A stretch of 64,000 nucleotides of DNA. Origin: Pardosa pseudoannulata. Taxonomy: Eukaryota > Arthropoda > Arachnida > Araneae > Lycosidae. Positions within the stretch are counted from its first letter, which is position 1. Every line of letters begins with the position of its first letter. The stretch covers positions 119,246,969-119,310,968 of the forward strand of contig CM063502.1 of NCBI GenBank assembly GCA_032207245.1, given 5' to 3'. Made by a program: the position numbers and the translations under genes. This document shows positions 40,854 through 54,250 of the stretch, piece after piece. The notes beneath the pieces were generated by a model. It did no database searches and had not been told where the DNA came from. It saw only the letters and a list, made by a program, of their open reading frames with translations.

Positions 40854-41855
40854 CTCGTTATATATTTGAGTAAAAACCTGTGATCAAATGTATAGTGGGA
40901 TTTATTTTTAATTGCGTTGTGTTAAATATTTTTGTACTAAAATTTAACCACAGGTTCTGAGAAACTACAGACATAAATATGAAGAATAAACTAACCGCTA
41001 AAATGATAGCAACCGACACTAGCTTAATATAATAAAAAAAGTAAATTTATTATAAAATATTTATACATCTATTTATAAAACCAAAATCATGCTAATTTTC
41101 ATAAGTAAGCTTAGTCAATATATTCAAAATTAGTTCTGACATTTTTTTATACACTTAAGCAAATATTGTAAGTAGAGAGAGGAGCTAATCTCGATTTCAA
41201 AATGTAATGCAAAATGGGTACCTTTGTGGGTCTAAAATGTTGGGCCCGAAACACTTCTGGTTGAAGGGTATCAATGGCTGATCAGGAGAGGGAATCTATA
41301 CATCATCCGTTGATCTGTTACAGACATCGTCAGGGGCTTTCTCCTGAGACTTTGGGGTGCGGCCATACTACTTTGTGCAGGAACACTTCCTGGCGGACTT
41401 GGCTGGACTATCGAGCACCTTCTTTTTGGACCTCCGAACCAATCTCTTCATTTTTTAGATTTTTCATATTTTATTATCTCAAACTTTGTCCCCTCCTCCT
41501 TCTTGTCTTCCAATCGGCATAGTTACCAGAATTTCATTGGTCTGACCAAACCCCTCTCTGAGACCACCAACATGAACTACATTATCCCTTCTAATTGGGC
41601 ACTGTCCCTTAGGGACTCATAAATACTCCACAAAGGTACATTCTTATTTAATGTCAAGTACGGAGACGGGATTCTAATCTGGGACTGGAATCAGAACCCC
41701 GCCCGAGACAACCGTACAAGACTACAATATCCGTTTTATCGAAATTTATGGTCCTCTATCTACAACGATGTGATGAGGTCAGATTTAGATCCCAAACGTT
41801 TTACTTCCTTTATGAATGAATCAATTATAAAACATATCTAAATCGCCTCATCACA
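40854..41855. repeat. ~1-kb dispersed repeat, copy 2
   Basis: Second copy of the repeat at 22886-23920 in the same orientation. The terminal inverted repeat TGTGATGAGG / CCTCATCACA is preserved at 41769-41778 and 41846-41855. Confidence 0.8.
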
Positions 41856-41957
41856 CTTGAATTCAGGTTAAAATGTTAAAAGTTCTCAGAATACTAAGCC
41901 TTAAGATTTTTTATTATAAATACTTGCAAACATTGCTTTCTTCTATAAATTGAAAGT

Positions 41958-42319
41958 TGTTGCTATTGTATTATACCACTTGGAGTCAAACCAATCACGA
42001 TTGAGCTGGAGGCTACTCGTATTAAGATAAAGGGATGCGCTTTTCGTTTTAACGGACACCTCAGGGGTGAAAGTACGACTTATGCTCAAGTGGGTCCTCG
42101 CAATTTTGAAGCAGGGACCAAACAGAAATCCCATAGGCTTGGTGTGCTACCTCAGAGGTATTGATTGACAGCTTGGAAGACATTGTGACCACGAACATAT
42201 TTAAAATGCCTCAATCACCTTTAACGAACACGGATCTTAGGCCGGCTTGGACTTCGAACCCTCAACCCTTTACTTACGAGAGTGTTGCCTTTGCCGACTG
42301 AGCTACCGCAGATCCTAAC
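41958..42319 (-). mobile_element. tRNA-derived SINE (minus strand)
   Basis: On the minus strand it opens GGATCTGCGG, then a perfect A box TAGCTCAGTCGG and a B-box-like GGTTCGAAGTCC, then a ~250-bp tRNA-unrelated body ending CTCCAAGTGGTATAATACAATAGCAACAAC-type sequence. Direct repeats TTGAAAGT lie at 41950-41957 and 42320-42327. The 63-codon frame inside is not meaningful. Confidence 0.78.
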
Positions 42320-42477
42320 TTGAAAGTAACTTCTAGTAGCCTTTTGATATTCATTGATATTTAAAGTTTTGTGAATAATTTATTTATCTGATCTTTGCAA
42401 CTTCATATTATAATGTAATGTATAAATATATGTTGAAACATTTTATAATTCCTATCTACAACTTGTTTTTCATTTAA

Positions 42478-43333
42478 CCCATATTGTACCACACCAACTA
42501 AATATTTATGTAAGTTATTAAAACTTAATCTATATCATTAATATGGTGTAACTAAGTATATAAAACCAAAAATTTGAAAAATTATTTTTAATTTTTTATG
42601 TAATTGGCTGTCTTATAAATAGGACAACGGTCCAATACACTACTAAAGCTTAACAAATATCACTTACATTGCATTAGGCTGATTCATAGATCAAATTTGG
42701 GGAAACAGTTAAAACAAAGTGCAATATTACATTTTAAGCATACTGTTGTTGTTTTCCCCTTGCAGTTATTGAACTGGCAGTAAGAGAGTAAGTTTATCTT
42801 GCAATCTCCAGTTTTTCTGAATAGAATAGACATCTATTTACCCCTTGTTGTGTCCAGGTGTGTGAACAGGTGTTTGAACTGGTTTTCATTGAAATATAAG
42901 AAAAGAATGTGCGCTATCAATGCAATATCGAATTCATAGAAAAATAATCGGGATTGAACTGTCGTCTTAATTTTAGGGCACCTTTTGTATACTTACAAAA
43001 TACACGTGAAAAAAATATTTTTCAACAAAAACTTTGAGCTACATTATTATCTCTGTTTTTTAAATAAAAGCAACCTCCACAATGTTTGAAAAAAATAATA
43101 ATAAATATAAAATTAAAGATTAAAAAATGACAATTTTTAAGAGGTTGCTGAAAATAAATTTTACAATACAATATAATTTGATTTTTAAATTTTTTTTCTT
43201 TTTTTGTTACTATGATAAAGTGTGTCTATTTTAAAGGTGTTAAAATAAAATCCACCCAGAAAATATTTATAACTTTATTATTAAATGGAATTTTATTTGC
43301 TGTCCTGTTTATAGGACAGCAGTCCAATATGGG
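42478..43333 (-). mobile_element. Internally deleted piggyBac element, copy A2
   Basis: TTAA at 42474-42477 and 43334-43337. The ends are the same as those of copy A1 (28947), in reverse orientation, including the GGACAG hairpin. It is shorter inside than A1 and keeps only the tail of the transposase. Confidence 0.87.
42684..42824 (-). pseudogene. piggyBac transposase C-terminal Cys-rich domain
   Basis: On the minus strand the frame reads a short lead-in (LFRKTGDCK) and then the cysteine-rich tail with the same Cys spacing as copy A1, ending PKFDL and a stop at 42684-42686. The last His of A1 is Asp here. All catalytic sequence is gone. Confidence 0.82.
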
Positions 43334-43337
43334 TTAA

Positions 43338-46300
43338 AGCCAGAAGTTACTGGTGAAAAATACCTTACCAGTCTACCTAATTTTACTTTAGTGCACTAAA
43401 TGGAAATTCTGTAACTTTCACTTGACAGGAACTAATTTTATAATATTTTCATTATCTCGATTTATTTCGGGAAAATCTTACTCTTTTATTAAATTATACC
43501 TTTGCCATGAATATTAAAATTCCTTTTAATAATAATTATTGTACTTGAACAGTGCCACTTCTTGGTAAAACTTTTCCTAACCAAAACGAGAAATCCCAAT
43601 ATTTCATGGCTCTTTTATGAATCAAAATTTCATGTACTTATAAACAAAACTTTAAATATAAATGCGTTCAGTTAATTACGTAATGTTTGAAAAAACACAA
43701 AATTTAAACCCTAAGTTTTATAATTACGCATAAAATTGTTTTTTACTTATAAACCATCATAAATCTCCAAATTTCCACTTCGAAGCTAATAAATTAATGC
43801 TTAATGTCAATAACGCTCATGAACAACGTATGTAGTTTAGTAAATTTATTATCCTTTTGCGTTGATAATTTTTTGCAGGTCTGAATTTAATGTTCAATTG
43901 TTAAACCACTGATATATTCCTACGAACCCTTTTCATATAAATTTTACTAAATATGTTTTCAGTTATACCTAATACCTTCTATGTTTTCAAAAATAAATCT
44001 TTCATTACTAATAATCTTGTTTATACCGAGGATTCGTCTGATTTTTGTAAACAACAACCCCAAGAGAACTTCTGCTTTAAGGAATATTATTATTATAGAA
44101 TTATATCTATTGGATTATTCAGCAATAACACGACAATTAATTGAGAGAGAGCTGCAGTACAAATAATTTATAAATTCCCGGGTGAAAATGAAATTAGACA
44201 GCAGCAGTCGGTTTCAAAAGATGCATTAATATGTCGGGTATGCTTTTATCTTGGGAAATGTTGTAGATTGAGAGCAATTGTATTTCTTTTTTTTTAATAT
44301 TTCATATTATATTAGTTTAAAGAGAAACAAATATTAGGATTAGTAATACTTCAATGATTTGTTGATATATTTCAGAGTAATAAATAATTTAAAATTTTAG
44401 TCTTGCAGTGAGTGTCGATAATGAAGTATTGTTCTATTTTTTTCCTAAGGTAGAATTTTTAGAGGGTATAAATCACATTTTACGTTTCTGTGATAAGGTA
44501 TGTATTCTTGGATATTAAATAAATAAATCTAAGATCTCGTTTGCGGCATTTTTATATTATGTTTTTATAAATGTGCAACATATTTCAATTATTACACAAA
44601 TGCTTATGTGCTTAACGGAAAATAATTCTTTTTACTGCAAGATAAATACTAAGAAGATAAGCTGACCGATAGCTTAGTTTTATTTTTAATTTTTACTATA
44701 CATCCTTTGTGAATCTATTTTCCCCCAGAGTTCACAATTACTATTAATTTATATTATACTTCAAATGAAATAAAATGGGAATAAAAAAGAGATTCATGAC
44801 CTTACAACTTTTTGACTTACAGCTACATTTAAAAAAAAAACAGAAATGTTCTCTCTTTTGAACTTTTCTCTTGTTCTGCTGCAAAATATTATACCTTATA
44901 TAAGAATGGTAAAAAATAAGGTTTTATTCAGCCAAATGGTTTCGAATAGTACCGATAAAATCCTGTAACGTATTAAAAAGAAATTTGTCTAGTGGTGGTT
45001 TCAGTACTTCTCACTATTGACATATATGGTCCAAAAGATGATATAGTAATACAATTCTGGTGCCAAATAGCATGTTAAATTTCATCGTCTAATTTGTTCC
45101 ACTTATGGACTATGATTATTACTCTTGCATGGATAGACAAAACAAATATAATCACAAAAACGTTTTTAAGGAGGTTATAAGAGTTATTATTCATCAAACT
45201 TTGAAAATCAAATTATTTGAGAATTACAGTAGTTTCTCCATGGATTTTATACAGGATCGTGAAATGTAAGCCATTTTATTGAATATCTATTGCATTGAAA
45301 TTTACATTTTGTCAATTTTATATCATATGCCTTCGTTATTGTTGGAAAATTTATTATTACGCTTATTAGAAATTATATTCATTAAAATCAAATAACTTCT
45401 TTGGTTCTTATTACTCATAATATAATAAAATATTTCTCCATATTAGTTTATACCTAAGAATATTTATTGTGAATTATTCATTACTAAAATTTTCTTTCGA
45501 ACAGTCTATCAATTTGCAGGTTCTTTTTTGTGTTTTTGTATATGAGAGATTTATACTTTGCATGCTCAAACGCTGGCATATTCAAACCTATAAATTTTAA
45601 TAAAACTAAATGAGTACGCAAAGCCGGAATAAACCTTTGAACGGCTTCTGTGAAAAAGTAACAAGTTGTTTCTTTATAAAACTACAGTGCAAGCTTTGTA
45701 AAAATATATATATATATATAGTTGTCTTTACATATTTTGGTAAAGATTCAAAAGACAACAGAGTAACTCAGTAACTAAAAACTTCTCATTTAAAAAAACA
45801 GCTATCAAGAATATCTCACATGAATGTTTTTACGAACTTTTATTTCAGAGAATTCACTAAACAATCAGAAACATCTAAACTGTTACTGGGTTTATTCTCA
45901 GTTCCTAGTATTATGCGGTCTGTTTGGAATGTTGTTATTCTTAAACAACCCTTGATTACTTATAGTTTGGAAAAACTATGCTCCGCTGAGGAATTAGAAA
46001 CAATGCTCAAGTTTGGAACAAAATGTTTTCTTTGTTATCAATTTCAAAACTCTCAAAGGTGGTAAAACCTTTTCCATTACATAGCACACCATTGGTATTT
46101 CATCCCAAAGTTCCTGTCCGTTTCAATCTGATGATTTTTATCTGTTACAATTCAGAAAATTTTCTAATTAGGTGACAAATTTCATTGTGATTTTTTCCTC
46201 GTTTTAGTCTGATGATTTTGAGCCCCTAGATATATCTATTCTGTATTAGGGCATGTACTAAAAGAGTATTCTTCTGGCCCTGTGAGTATATATATATATA

Positions 46301-46390
46301 TTTAAAATACATGATTTTTACCAGGACGGAAACAGGAGATGAATCAAAAAAATATTTGTTGATTTCGTTTCGTTTTAGCAATGCAGATAA
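43338..46390. other. No recognised gene
   Basis: AT-rich. Short overlapping frames at 43953-44166 and one at 45820-46065 have no recognisable domain. A short (AT)8 run is at about 45704-45720. Confidence 0.5.
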
Positions 46391-46433
46391 CAGCTTCTCT
46401 TCAGCGAGTCTAGAAGGTTCGTTATATCTTAAA
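46391..46433. repeat. Left remnant of the 255-bp tandem array
   Basis: CTTCTCTTCAGCGAGTCTAG and GTTATATCTTAA match the unit at 47490-47520, so the hAT element at 46434 landed inside the array. Confidence 0.7.
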
Positions 46434-47251
46434 CAGGGCTTCGAACCGTAATTTTTTTTGTTCCGGTTTTCGTTCCGGTTCAACTAAAAAATTAATATCG
46501 GTTCAGTTCCGGTTTTTGCTCCGCCAAAAATAACGGTTTTCGGTTCAGTTCCGGTTTTCGCTCCGCCAAAAATAACTGTTTTCGTTTCAGTTCAAATGAA
46601 TAATTTCATTTTATGTATATTCTTATTTGTACTAAAAATATAATTCTATCATAAACAAAAAATGTAATTCTATCAAAATTTAGAATATTTTATTCTTTTT
46701 TTAATTGGTACACTATGTGAATTGATACAAACAGCAGGTACGATAAAAGCGGCGAGCATTGGCATTGTTAACCATTATAAAAATCGCATTTGACAACTAG
46801 GTTCATGATTACCCACATTCGTCGTTTGACTCTCACATCGTGTACTTGGGCTTGCAATAATTATGTAAAAAATATATTATTTATTTAACATATGAAAATT
46901 GCCTCTAATTATTAATATATCTTCTAACGTGGTTTCACTGAGATTACTTCTGTTGTCTCGGAGAATAAATTTCAAACCTGAAAACGCTCTTTCAACACTA
47001 ACTTGTGTAGCTGGAGCTGCCAAAACCACCATTGCAATCTTATACAAGTGCGGATATGTAATTATAAAGTTGACGTTAAATTAGAAAATATTGATAAGTT
47101 GGTAACAGTAACAAAATGACTGAAAGATATATCGAACCGAAATAAACTGATATTTTTTTCGGTTCAGTTCCGGTGTTCGCTCCGACCAAAATAACGGTTT
47201 TTTCCGGTTTTCGGTTTTCGGTTTTCGGTTCAGTTCCGGTTCGAAGCCCTG
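46434..47251 (-). mobile_element. hAT element, internally deleted, with perfect 8-bp target duplication
   Basis: Perfect 15-bp terminal inverted repeats CAGGGCTTCGAACCG are flanked by ATCTTAAA on both sides (46426-46433 and 47252-47259). Subterminal regions hold repeated CGGTTCAGTTCCGGTTTTCG-type motifs. The 818-bp length and the single transposase fragment show a large internal deletion. Confidence 0.93.
46877..47080 (-). pseudogene. hAT transposase C-terminal dimerisation domain fragment
   Basis: The minus-strand frame is open for 67 codons between stops. It reads YPHLYKIAMVVLAAPATQ, then VSVERAFSGLKFILRDNRSN, then LEDILIIRG, which is the hAT dimerisation signature (P-A-T...ERAFS). It ends at its own TAA. 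The BED finger and catalytic residues are absent. It lies in the orientation expected for the 3' end of a transposase gene in this element. Confidence 0.85.
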
Positions 47252-47287
47252 ATCTTAAATAGCCCTCCATCCCGCGGCGGTCTGTTT

Positions 47288-48255
47288 CTGGAAGTATTAA
47301 ATCTGTCACTATTCAAAATATCAATATTTTCCAAGGCTCAAAGCCAATCCTCTAACATGTTTATCCCATAAGCAAGCTTCTCCCTGCTCTCAGTCGGTTG
47401 TTTGATTTGACTTTGGACTGATGGGCTGTATATTCGTTACAACTCTGCCTCACTGTCCAACTTTTCCCACTGAGAAGAGAACACTTCTCTTCAATGAGCC
47501 TAGAAGACTTGTTATATCATAAGTATCTCTATATGTCTGCATCTGGAAGTATTAAATCTGTCACTATTCAAAATATCAATATCTTCCAAGGCTCAAAGCC
47601 AATCCTCTAACATGTTTATCCCATAAGCAAGCTTCTTCCTGCTCTCAGTCGGTTGTTTGATTTGACTTTGGACTGATGGGCTGTATATTCGTTACAACTC
47701 TGCCTCACTGTCCAACTTTTCCCACTGAGAAGAGAACACTTCTCTTCAATGAGCCTAGAAGACTTGTTATATCATAAGTATCTCTATATGTCTGCATCTG
47801 GAAGTATTAAATCTGTCACTATTCAAAATATCAATATCTTCCAAGGCTCAAAGCCAATCCTCTAACATGTTTATCCCATAAGCAAGCTTCTTCCTGCTCT
47901 CAGTCGGTTGTTTGATTTGACTTTGGACTGATGGGCTGTATATTCGTTACAACTCTGCCTCACTGTCCAAATTTTCCCACTGAGAAGAGAACACTTCTCT
48001 TCAATGAGCCTAGAAGACTTGTTATATCATAAGTATCTCTATATGTCTGCATCTGGAAGTAATAAATCTGTCGCTATTCGGAGATCAATACCTTCCGAGG
48101 CTCAAAGCTATTCCTCTAATAATTTTAAACCATAAGAGAGCTACTTCTCGCCTTCCTTCGGTTGTTATATTTGACGTTACCCTGACGTACTGCATCTTTT
48201 TTATTACTCTGTCTCACTGTTCAGCTTTTTGCACTGAGAAGAAAGCCCTCTAGAA
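47288..48255. repeat. 255-bp tandem array, four copies
   Basis: CTGGAAGTA(T/A)TAAATCTGTC recurs at 47288, 47543, 47798 and 48053, exactly 255 bp apart. The first three units are almost identical; the fourth is clearly diverged. No frame is conserved. Confidence 0.95.
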
Positions 48256-49796
48256 TTAAAATCTTTATTTTTGAAAGATAAATTAGAAATAAAGCGTTCT
48301 TTTCAAAGACAAATGTAATGCGATCCAACTAACAAGAGTTCGAGATCGAACAAGACAGGGACAGGAGAATTGCAGTCATTTGACCCAACAGTAAATCAAT
48401 AACCAAATATGATAAAACTTCATGTTTCGGGATTACAGTTTTACTTTGTACAAGAAAGAAAAAAAAATTGAACACAGAGCTGACAACAACTCAAATCTTT
48501 GGCCTTAAATTTATTCTTTACATGCATGTAACGGTAAGATCAAAAATAGTATGGTTGAGGCTATTTTTTTTATTAAAATGCCAAAGAAATAAAATAGTTG
48601 TGACGTTAGGGAAAAAAGATGAATTTGCTGCTTCTAGCTATTTTATGAAAATCTATTCATAATATGATCCACTCAAGTGTATTTCGGGAATACGCTGAGG
48701 CTAAAGGAAGTTGAATAAAAATATTCAAAAGAATGCATTATGGATGCGGAGAAAGAGGATATAATCATTTCATCTTACTTTTAAAAATGTTTAACGTATT
48801 TAAATAACCCCAATATCAAATCTAAGGAATTAAATTGAAAAACATATATAACCAGAGAGAGAAATACTTGCATTACATAACGCTGAAAGCCAATATTTGG
48901 TATGAAAGCTTAACCAAATGGAAAATTTTTATCAATAAAACGATTTTATCATATACATTTCCATATTAATTCATTTCTGAGATATTTTATGAAGTATATC
49001 GTAGCCATCATTGACTTAAAAAATGCGTACGTAACAATTATCAGATGATAATCAAATGTACAATTGTGATAGAAGGAAAAAGGAATATATATAAAATGCA
49101 ATAATATGCTCATTTAAATGGAGATCGTATTATTAATTTTTATTAATCTCTCTCTGTGGTAACCCTTTTATCACAAAAATATATAAAAAAGTCGCGAATT
49201 TAAAAGTAAATGGATTTAACATTGCTTTTATTTATGAGTACTAGTGGAAAAAGCATTCATTAAAAGTCAGCATTAGTAATTTTGAAAAATTACAGGTAAT
49301 ATATACATGCAAGAGTAACAAGCTCTTTTCTCGTATTCAGTTTTATCTCTTTAAGTTTGGACGCTTATACTTCTTGAGTGAGGCATTAGCAATTAATTTC
49401 TTAAAGTAATTTATGAAAGTAACTAAATTTTGTTAGATTAAAATCAGTGTCAGCAGTTGGTTTAAATTTCTACTCTTAATAGACATTTAATATATTTTAA
49501 TAGACACGAAAACATTGAAACTGTGAATTTCGTATTCTTAACTAAAGACGTAAGAGAAATATAAAACAGGTTCATGGTAAATGCCCTCCAATTTCAATCA
49601 ATATTACCCGAGTCGGTAGGCCAAGTCAGTTGGCTTTCTTGGTCCTTGTTTACAAATTACGAGGGCTTTAAGATAATAGTTGTTTTTTTACCCTAACGTT
49701 GCTCTTCAAAACCAAAGATGCAGTCCTTTGCCTTAAATTGTGTAACCTCCGAGTCACGAATTTAGTTCGTCCTCGTGGCATAAGAAAAAGCAACAC
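48256..49796. other. No recognised feature
   Basis: AT-rich. A patch of higher G+C at 49570-49790 may be an old repeat. The frame 48468-48662 has no recognised domain. Confidence 0.5.
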
Positions 49797-52700
49797 AATA
49801 AATGATTTCTTTACTTCCTTGTTGTCCCACTACACCTTCAAAAACTATTAATTCCTTTTTTATATATTCTTTATTTATTATATTTTCTCACCTGAGTTAT
49901 CTACTTCGCTGTCAATATCTCTTTAAAGGGAATGTACTTAAATATTGAAGAACCTATTCCTATTTATTCCAGGTTTCAGAGTAAAAGCAAAGTGTCTGTC
50001 TGCCCTCTCTCTCTCTCACTCCCTTTTTGCAGATTTTTTATTAATAAGCTTAAAAAAGCTGCAAAATCTTAGTAGTATCTAGTCATTTCCCTTCCTCAGA
50101 TAACTGATAAAAGTAAAAACGAAATGCCTTTCTTTACTATGTCTCCTTTTTGTAAATAGTTCTCATGTATAGTTTTGAGACCTGGCACTTGATTTAAAGC
50201 AGACGAACTAGCTAGTTAATTTAAAATGAAAGTTTCTTCGAGAAGTTTTTATTGATATAATTTAAAATGGCTTGCAGAAAAAACGACACATCTTTGAATT
50301 GTATAGGTTATTTAAGGAAGCAGATATCCCTAATTTTATCAAAATAAGTGGCTTGAAAGTTGCAGGCCATATCTGTCGAATAGACCTTCTTCACTGAAAT
50401 CCAATATCGCCAACCAATCAGAATATACCACCAATTGTAATATACTATAAACCATTTGAAACTAGAGATAGGAGTAAGCCCAAGTTTAGATGAACTGCCT
50501 GTATACAGGAGGATTTCAAACTTTTTTTAGATCACCATCTGAAGTACAATCGCTAATAAGAGTTTAAAATGTAGGAAGGTTCTCAGGAAGTCCATGGTCT
50601 ACCTTGAGCAATAGCAGAAGACCTCTTAAATCTATATCTTTAACTTGAAAATATTAATATAACGCATAGTTAAAAATGAAATTTAAATCATTTGGATTTT
50701 GTGCACTGCAAATGTAATTGCTCTTAATTTTTTCTACTTTTTAATGGGTACCAAAACAGTCAAGAATTGAAAAGTCTGGAGATACGAAATAAAATATTTT
50801 ACCTACCTATTTCGAAAAGAATTGTTTCTAGTGGTCACAATAGTAGATTTATCTATTTCACTGTTACACCGCACACTTTCCAAAATAATTAATTCTTATT
50901 TTGTTTTCCATTCAATTCATTTTTATTTTCTCAGCTAATTTATGTATTTAGGTCAAAATCTTTTGTTAAAATGTACTTATAAAAATTGAAGAGATTATTT
51001 CTTTTTACTTCGATTTTCAAGGTAAATACAATTGCCCACTCTTTATTTATTTATTTATATATTTTTTATTGTAGATTCTTCAGAAATACGATTAGAAAAA
51101 AAGTGGAAAACTGGGTAATTAGCCTCTCACCCCCCCCCCTCTAAGAAAGTTTAAAATAAAAACGAAATCATTGTGTTTAATATGTCCTGTTAATTTATAA
51201 ATATGTATCATAAACTTCTAAGTATGAAAAAATATAACAGATTCCTTAAACTGAAATTAAATTAAGATTCTGAATTACAAACGATGTAAAAATAAATAAT
51301 ATTAATAGCTCTTAGTTTTTAACCATTACTAAAGCAATCAAAAGTGGAAAAATCTCTATGAGAAATAAAATATTTTACATATTGGCTTAAGAAGTTTTTT
51401 CCTTGTCACAATAAGAAGTTTTACTATATCCGTGTTATCCACCATGATTTCAAAACCTTTTAGTTCTTTTTATTTTTCGGTCTCTTTATTATTGTCATTT
51501 ATTTTCTCATCTAATTTATGTAGTTTCTCGTTATAATATATTAATAAAAACTGAAGAACTTATTCCTATTTACTGACTTTCAAAGGAAATGCAGTTTTTC
51601 TTCTTCTGTTTGTAGATTTTTGAGAAGTATGCTTGAAAAGTGCAAAAATTTAGTAACTAATCTCCTCCCCTTTTCTTCTACGAAAATATTAAAGATAAAA
51701 ATTAAATTATCTTGTTTAACATATCGTGTTAATTTATAAATCCACTTCATAATCTTTTAAATATGACAAAATATATCACATTGTTTAATTTGAAATTGAA
51801 ATAGGATCATCGATGTTATATATCTTATAATTGAAGTTAATTAATTCTAGTTTATAATCGATTCTAAAAAAATCAAGAATTAAAAAATGTCAAAAACTAG
51901 ATAAATAAAATATTTTACTCATCGGTTTCGTTTGTAACTGTTTTTCGTAGTCACAGTAAGAAATTTTTCTACATCCCTGTTGCTCCACCACTTTTTAAAA
52001 AACAATTATTTCCTTTTTATTTTTCATTCCTTTCACTTTTTTCCAAAGGTGATTTTTCTATTAAGCGTTAAATCTCTCCTTAGAATGTAATTTTAAAAAT
52101 TTAACAGCTTATTTCTATTTAAGTCAACTTTTAAAGTAAAAGCAATCTTCTTCGATTTTTTGAGCAGCATGCTTAGAAAAAAAAATGCAAAATTTTACTA
52201 ACTAGCTTCCTCTCCCCTCCTTAAAAAAGCTAAGTATTAAAAGTTAAATCCTTTTGCTTAATACGTCTTGTTAATTTATAAATTTGTATTATTAACTTGA
52301 AAATAAGACAAAATATAACACATTATTAAAAATTGAAATTTAAATAAGATTTTCGTGCTGTGTTAATACAGTTATTATTTATTGATTTAAATTTTTGTCG
52401 TGTATTTTTACAGCTGCTAATTAAACCTTCAAATTTTATTTTTGAAAAGATTCTTCGTTTAAAAAAACATTTGTTGGATTCGTTTATGTATAATGACAAA
52501 AATATATATCTTTAAATAGATCATTGTTATAATTAATAATTGTTATTAAGCATGGAAATTCTTTCGAAATTGTTTTTATATCTTTATAATAATTAAAAAC
52601 CCCTGGAATAAAAAATGGCAGAATCATTTGTTGGATTCGTTTATGTATAAGGACAAATATATAGATCTTTAAATAGCTCATTGTTATAATTAATAATTGC

Positions 52701-54056
52701 TATTAAGCATGAAAATACTTTCTAACTTGTTTTTAATTTTTCATAATAATTAAAAACTCCAGGAATAAAAAATGGCAAATCACATTAAATTCGCAGTGTG
52801 TCAAAATTTCCCCTCATGTTGATGTTATTACTTTTAATTTCTGGTATTTCTAAGGAGAGTAATATATAATAAAAATTTATACATTATATAAATTTTTTGT
52901 TATGCATTTTTACAGCTGCTAATTAAACCTACAAATTTTTCTTTTGAAAGAATTCTTCGTTTAAAACATCATTTGATGGATCCGTTTATATATAAGGACA
53001 AAAATATAGATCTTTGAATAGAACATTGTTATAATTAATAATTGTTATTAAGCATGAAAATGCTTTCTAAATTGTTTTTAATTCTTTATAATAAATAAAA
53101 ATCCCGGGAATAAAAAAATGGCAAGTCATATTAGATTTGCATTGTGTCAAAATTTCAACTGATATTGATTTTATTACTTTTAATTTCTGGTATTTGTAAA
53201 GAGGGTAATATGTAATAAAAATTTGTATATTATTTAAATTTTTGGTTATGTATTTTTACAGCTGCTAATCAACACTACAAATTTTTCTTTTGAAAGAATG
53301 CTTCGTTTAAAAAATCATTTGTTGTATCCGTTTATATGTAATAACAAAAATATAGATATTTAATTAAATAGATTATTGTTATAATTAATAATTGTTATTA
53401 AGCATGAAAATGCTTTCTAAATCGTTTTTAATTCTTTATAATAATTAAAATCTAAGAGAGTAAAAACTGCCAAGTCACATTAAATTTGCAGTGTGTCAAA
53501 ATTTCAAGTGTTATTGATTTTATTACTTTTAATTTCTAGTATTTGTAAAGAGAGAATTATATAAAATATATTTTTCAATCGAAAATATGTTATAGTAAAT
53601 ATTTTATGAAAATATAAATTTGTTTATCTCTAAACTATAACAATGTGGGTTATCACTTTTTTAACCCAAGATCTTCAATTATTAACAACACTAAAACAAT
53701 CAAGAGTTGAGAGGTGTCTAAAATATGACAAATAAAATATTTTGCATATCGTTTTCGTTTGAAATTAATATTTGTCATCACAGTAAGACATTTTTCTATA
53801 TACCTATTTTGCCATCACCTTTTTGGAAGACAATTAGTACCTTTTCCGTTTTTTACACATTTAATTTATTTTCTAAACTGACTTACCTATTAACTCCAAA
53901 TCTCTTTAGAATATACTTATAAAAATTGAAGGGATTATTTCCATCCACGTCGACTTTGAAATTAAATGAAATTTTTCTGTACTTTTATCGGTTTTTGAGC
54001 ACTACTCTTGGAAAAAAGTGCAAACTCTTCGTAACTAGCCTCTTTTCCTCTCCTTT

Positions 54057-54101
<45 letters not shown>

Positions 54102-54250
54102 AAATATAAAAATTAAATCCTCTTGCTTAATATGTCTTGTTAATTTATAAATCTGTATCATTAACTTGAAAATATGCTAAAAAATAACAGATTATTAAAA
54201 CTGAAGTTTAAATAATAATCTCGATTATGTGTGCTTCTAAAGTAAGTAAT
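49797..54250. repeat. Diverged ~550-bp repeat array with inner amplification
   Basis: The landmark AAATAAAATATTTTAC recurs near 50790, 51364, 51904 and 53731, with a weaker copy starting near 49797. Each unit continues with a Ser/pyrimidine-rich stretch, TTTATTTTCTC, ATATCT..TTTAGAAT and CTTGTTAATTTATAAAT. Between the last two landmarks a different ~347-bp sub-unit starting ACAGCTGCTAAT is repeated (52411, 52912, 53259), and the first of these has its own ~158-bp internal duplication. A 42-base A run sits at 54058-54099 in the last unit. Confidence 0.75.

Noticed and set aside
42250..42317. True tRNA gene on the minus strand
   Set aside because: A longer SINE body and direct repeats surround it, and the acceptor stem is not complementary.
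45820..46065. 81-codon frame as a host gene
   Set aside because: No domain, no splice context, and length within random expectation for the region.
46899..47084. Plus-strand 61-codon frame in the hAT element
   Set aside because: Antisense shadow of the hAT dimerisation domain on the minus strand.
54058..54099. Poly(A) tail of a retroposed sequence
   Set aside because: It lies inside a tandem unit whose sister copies continue across the same place, so it is an expanded A run.
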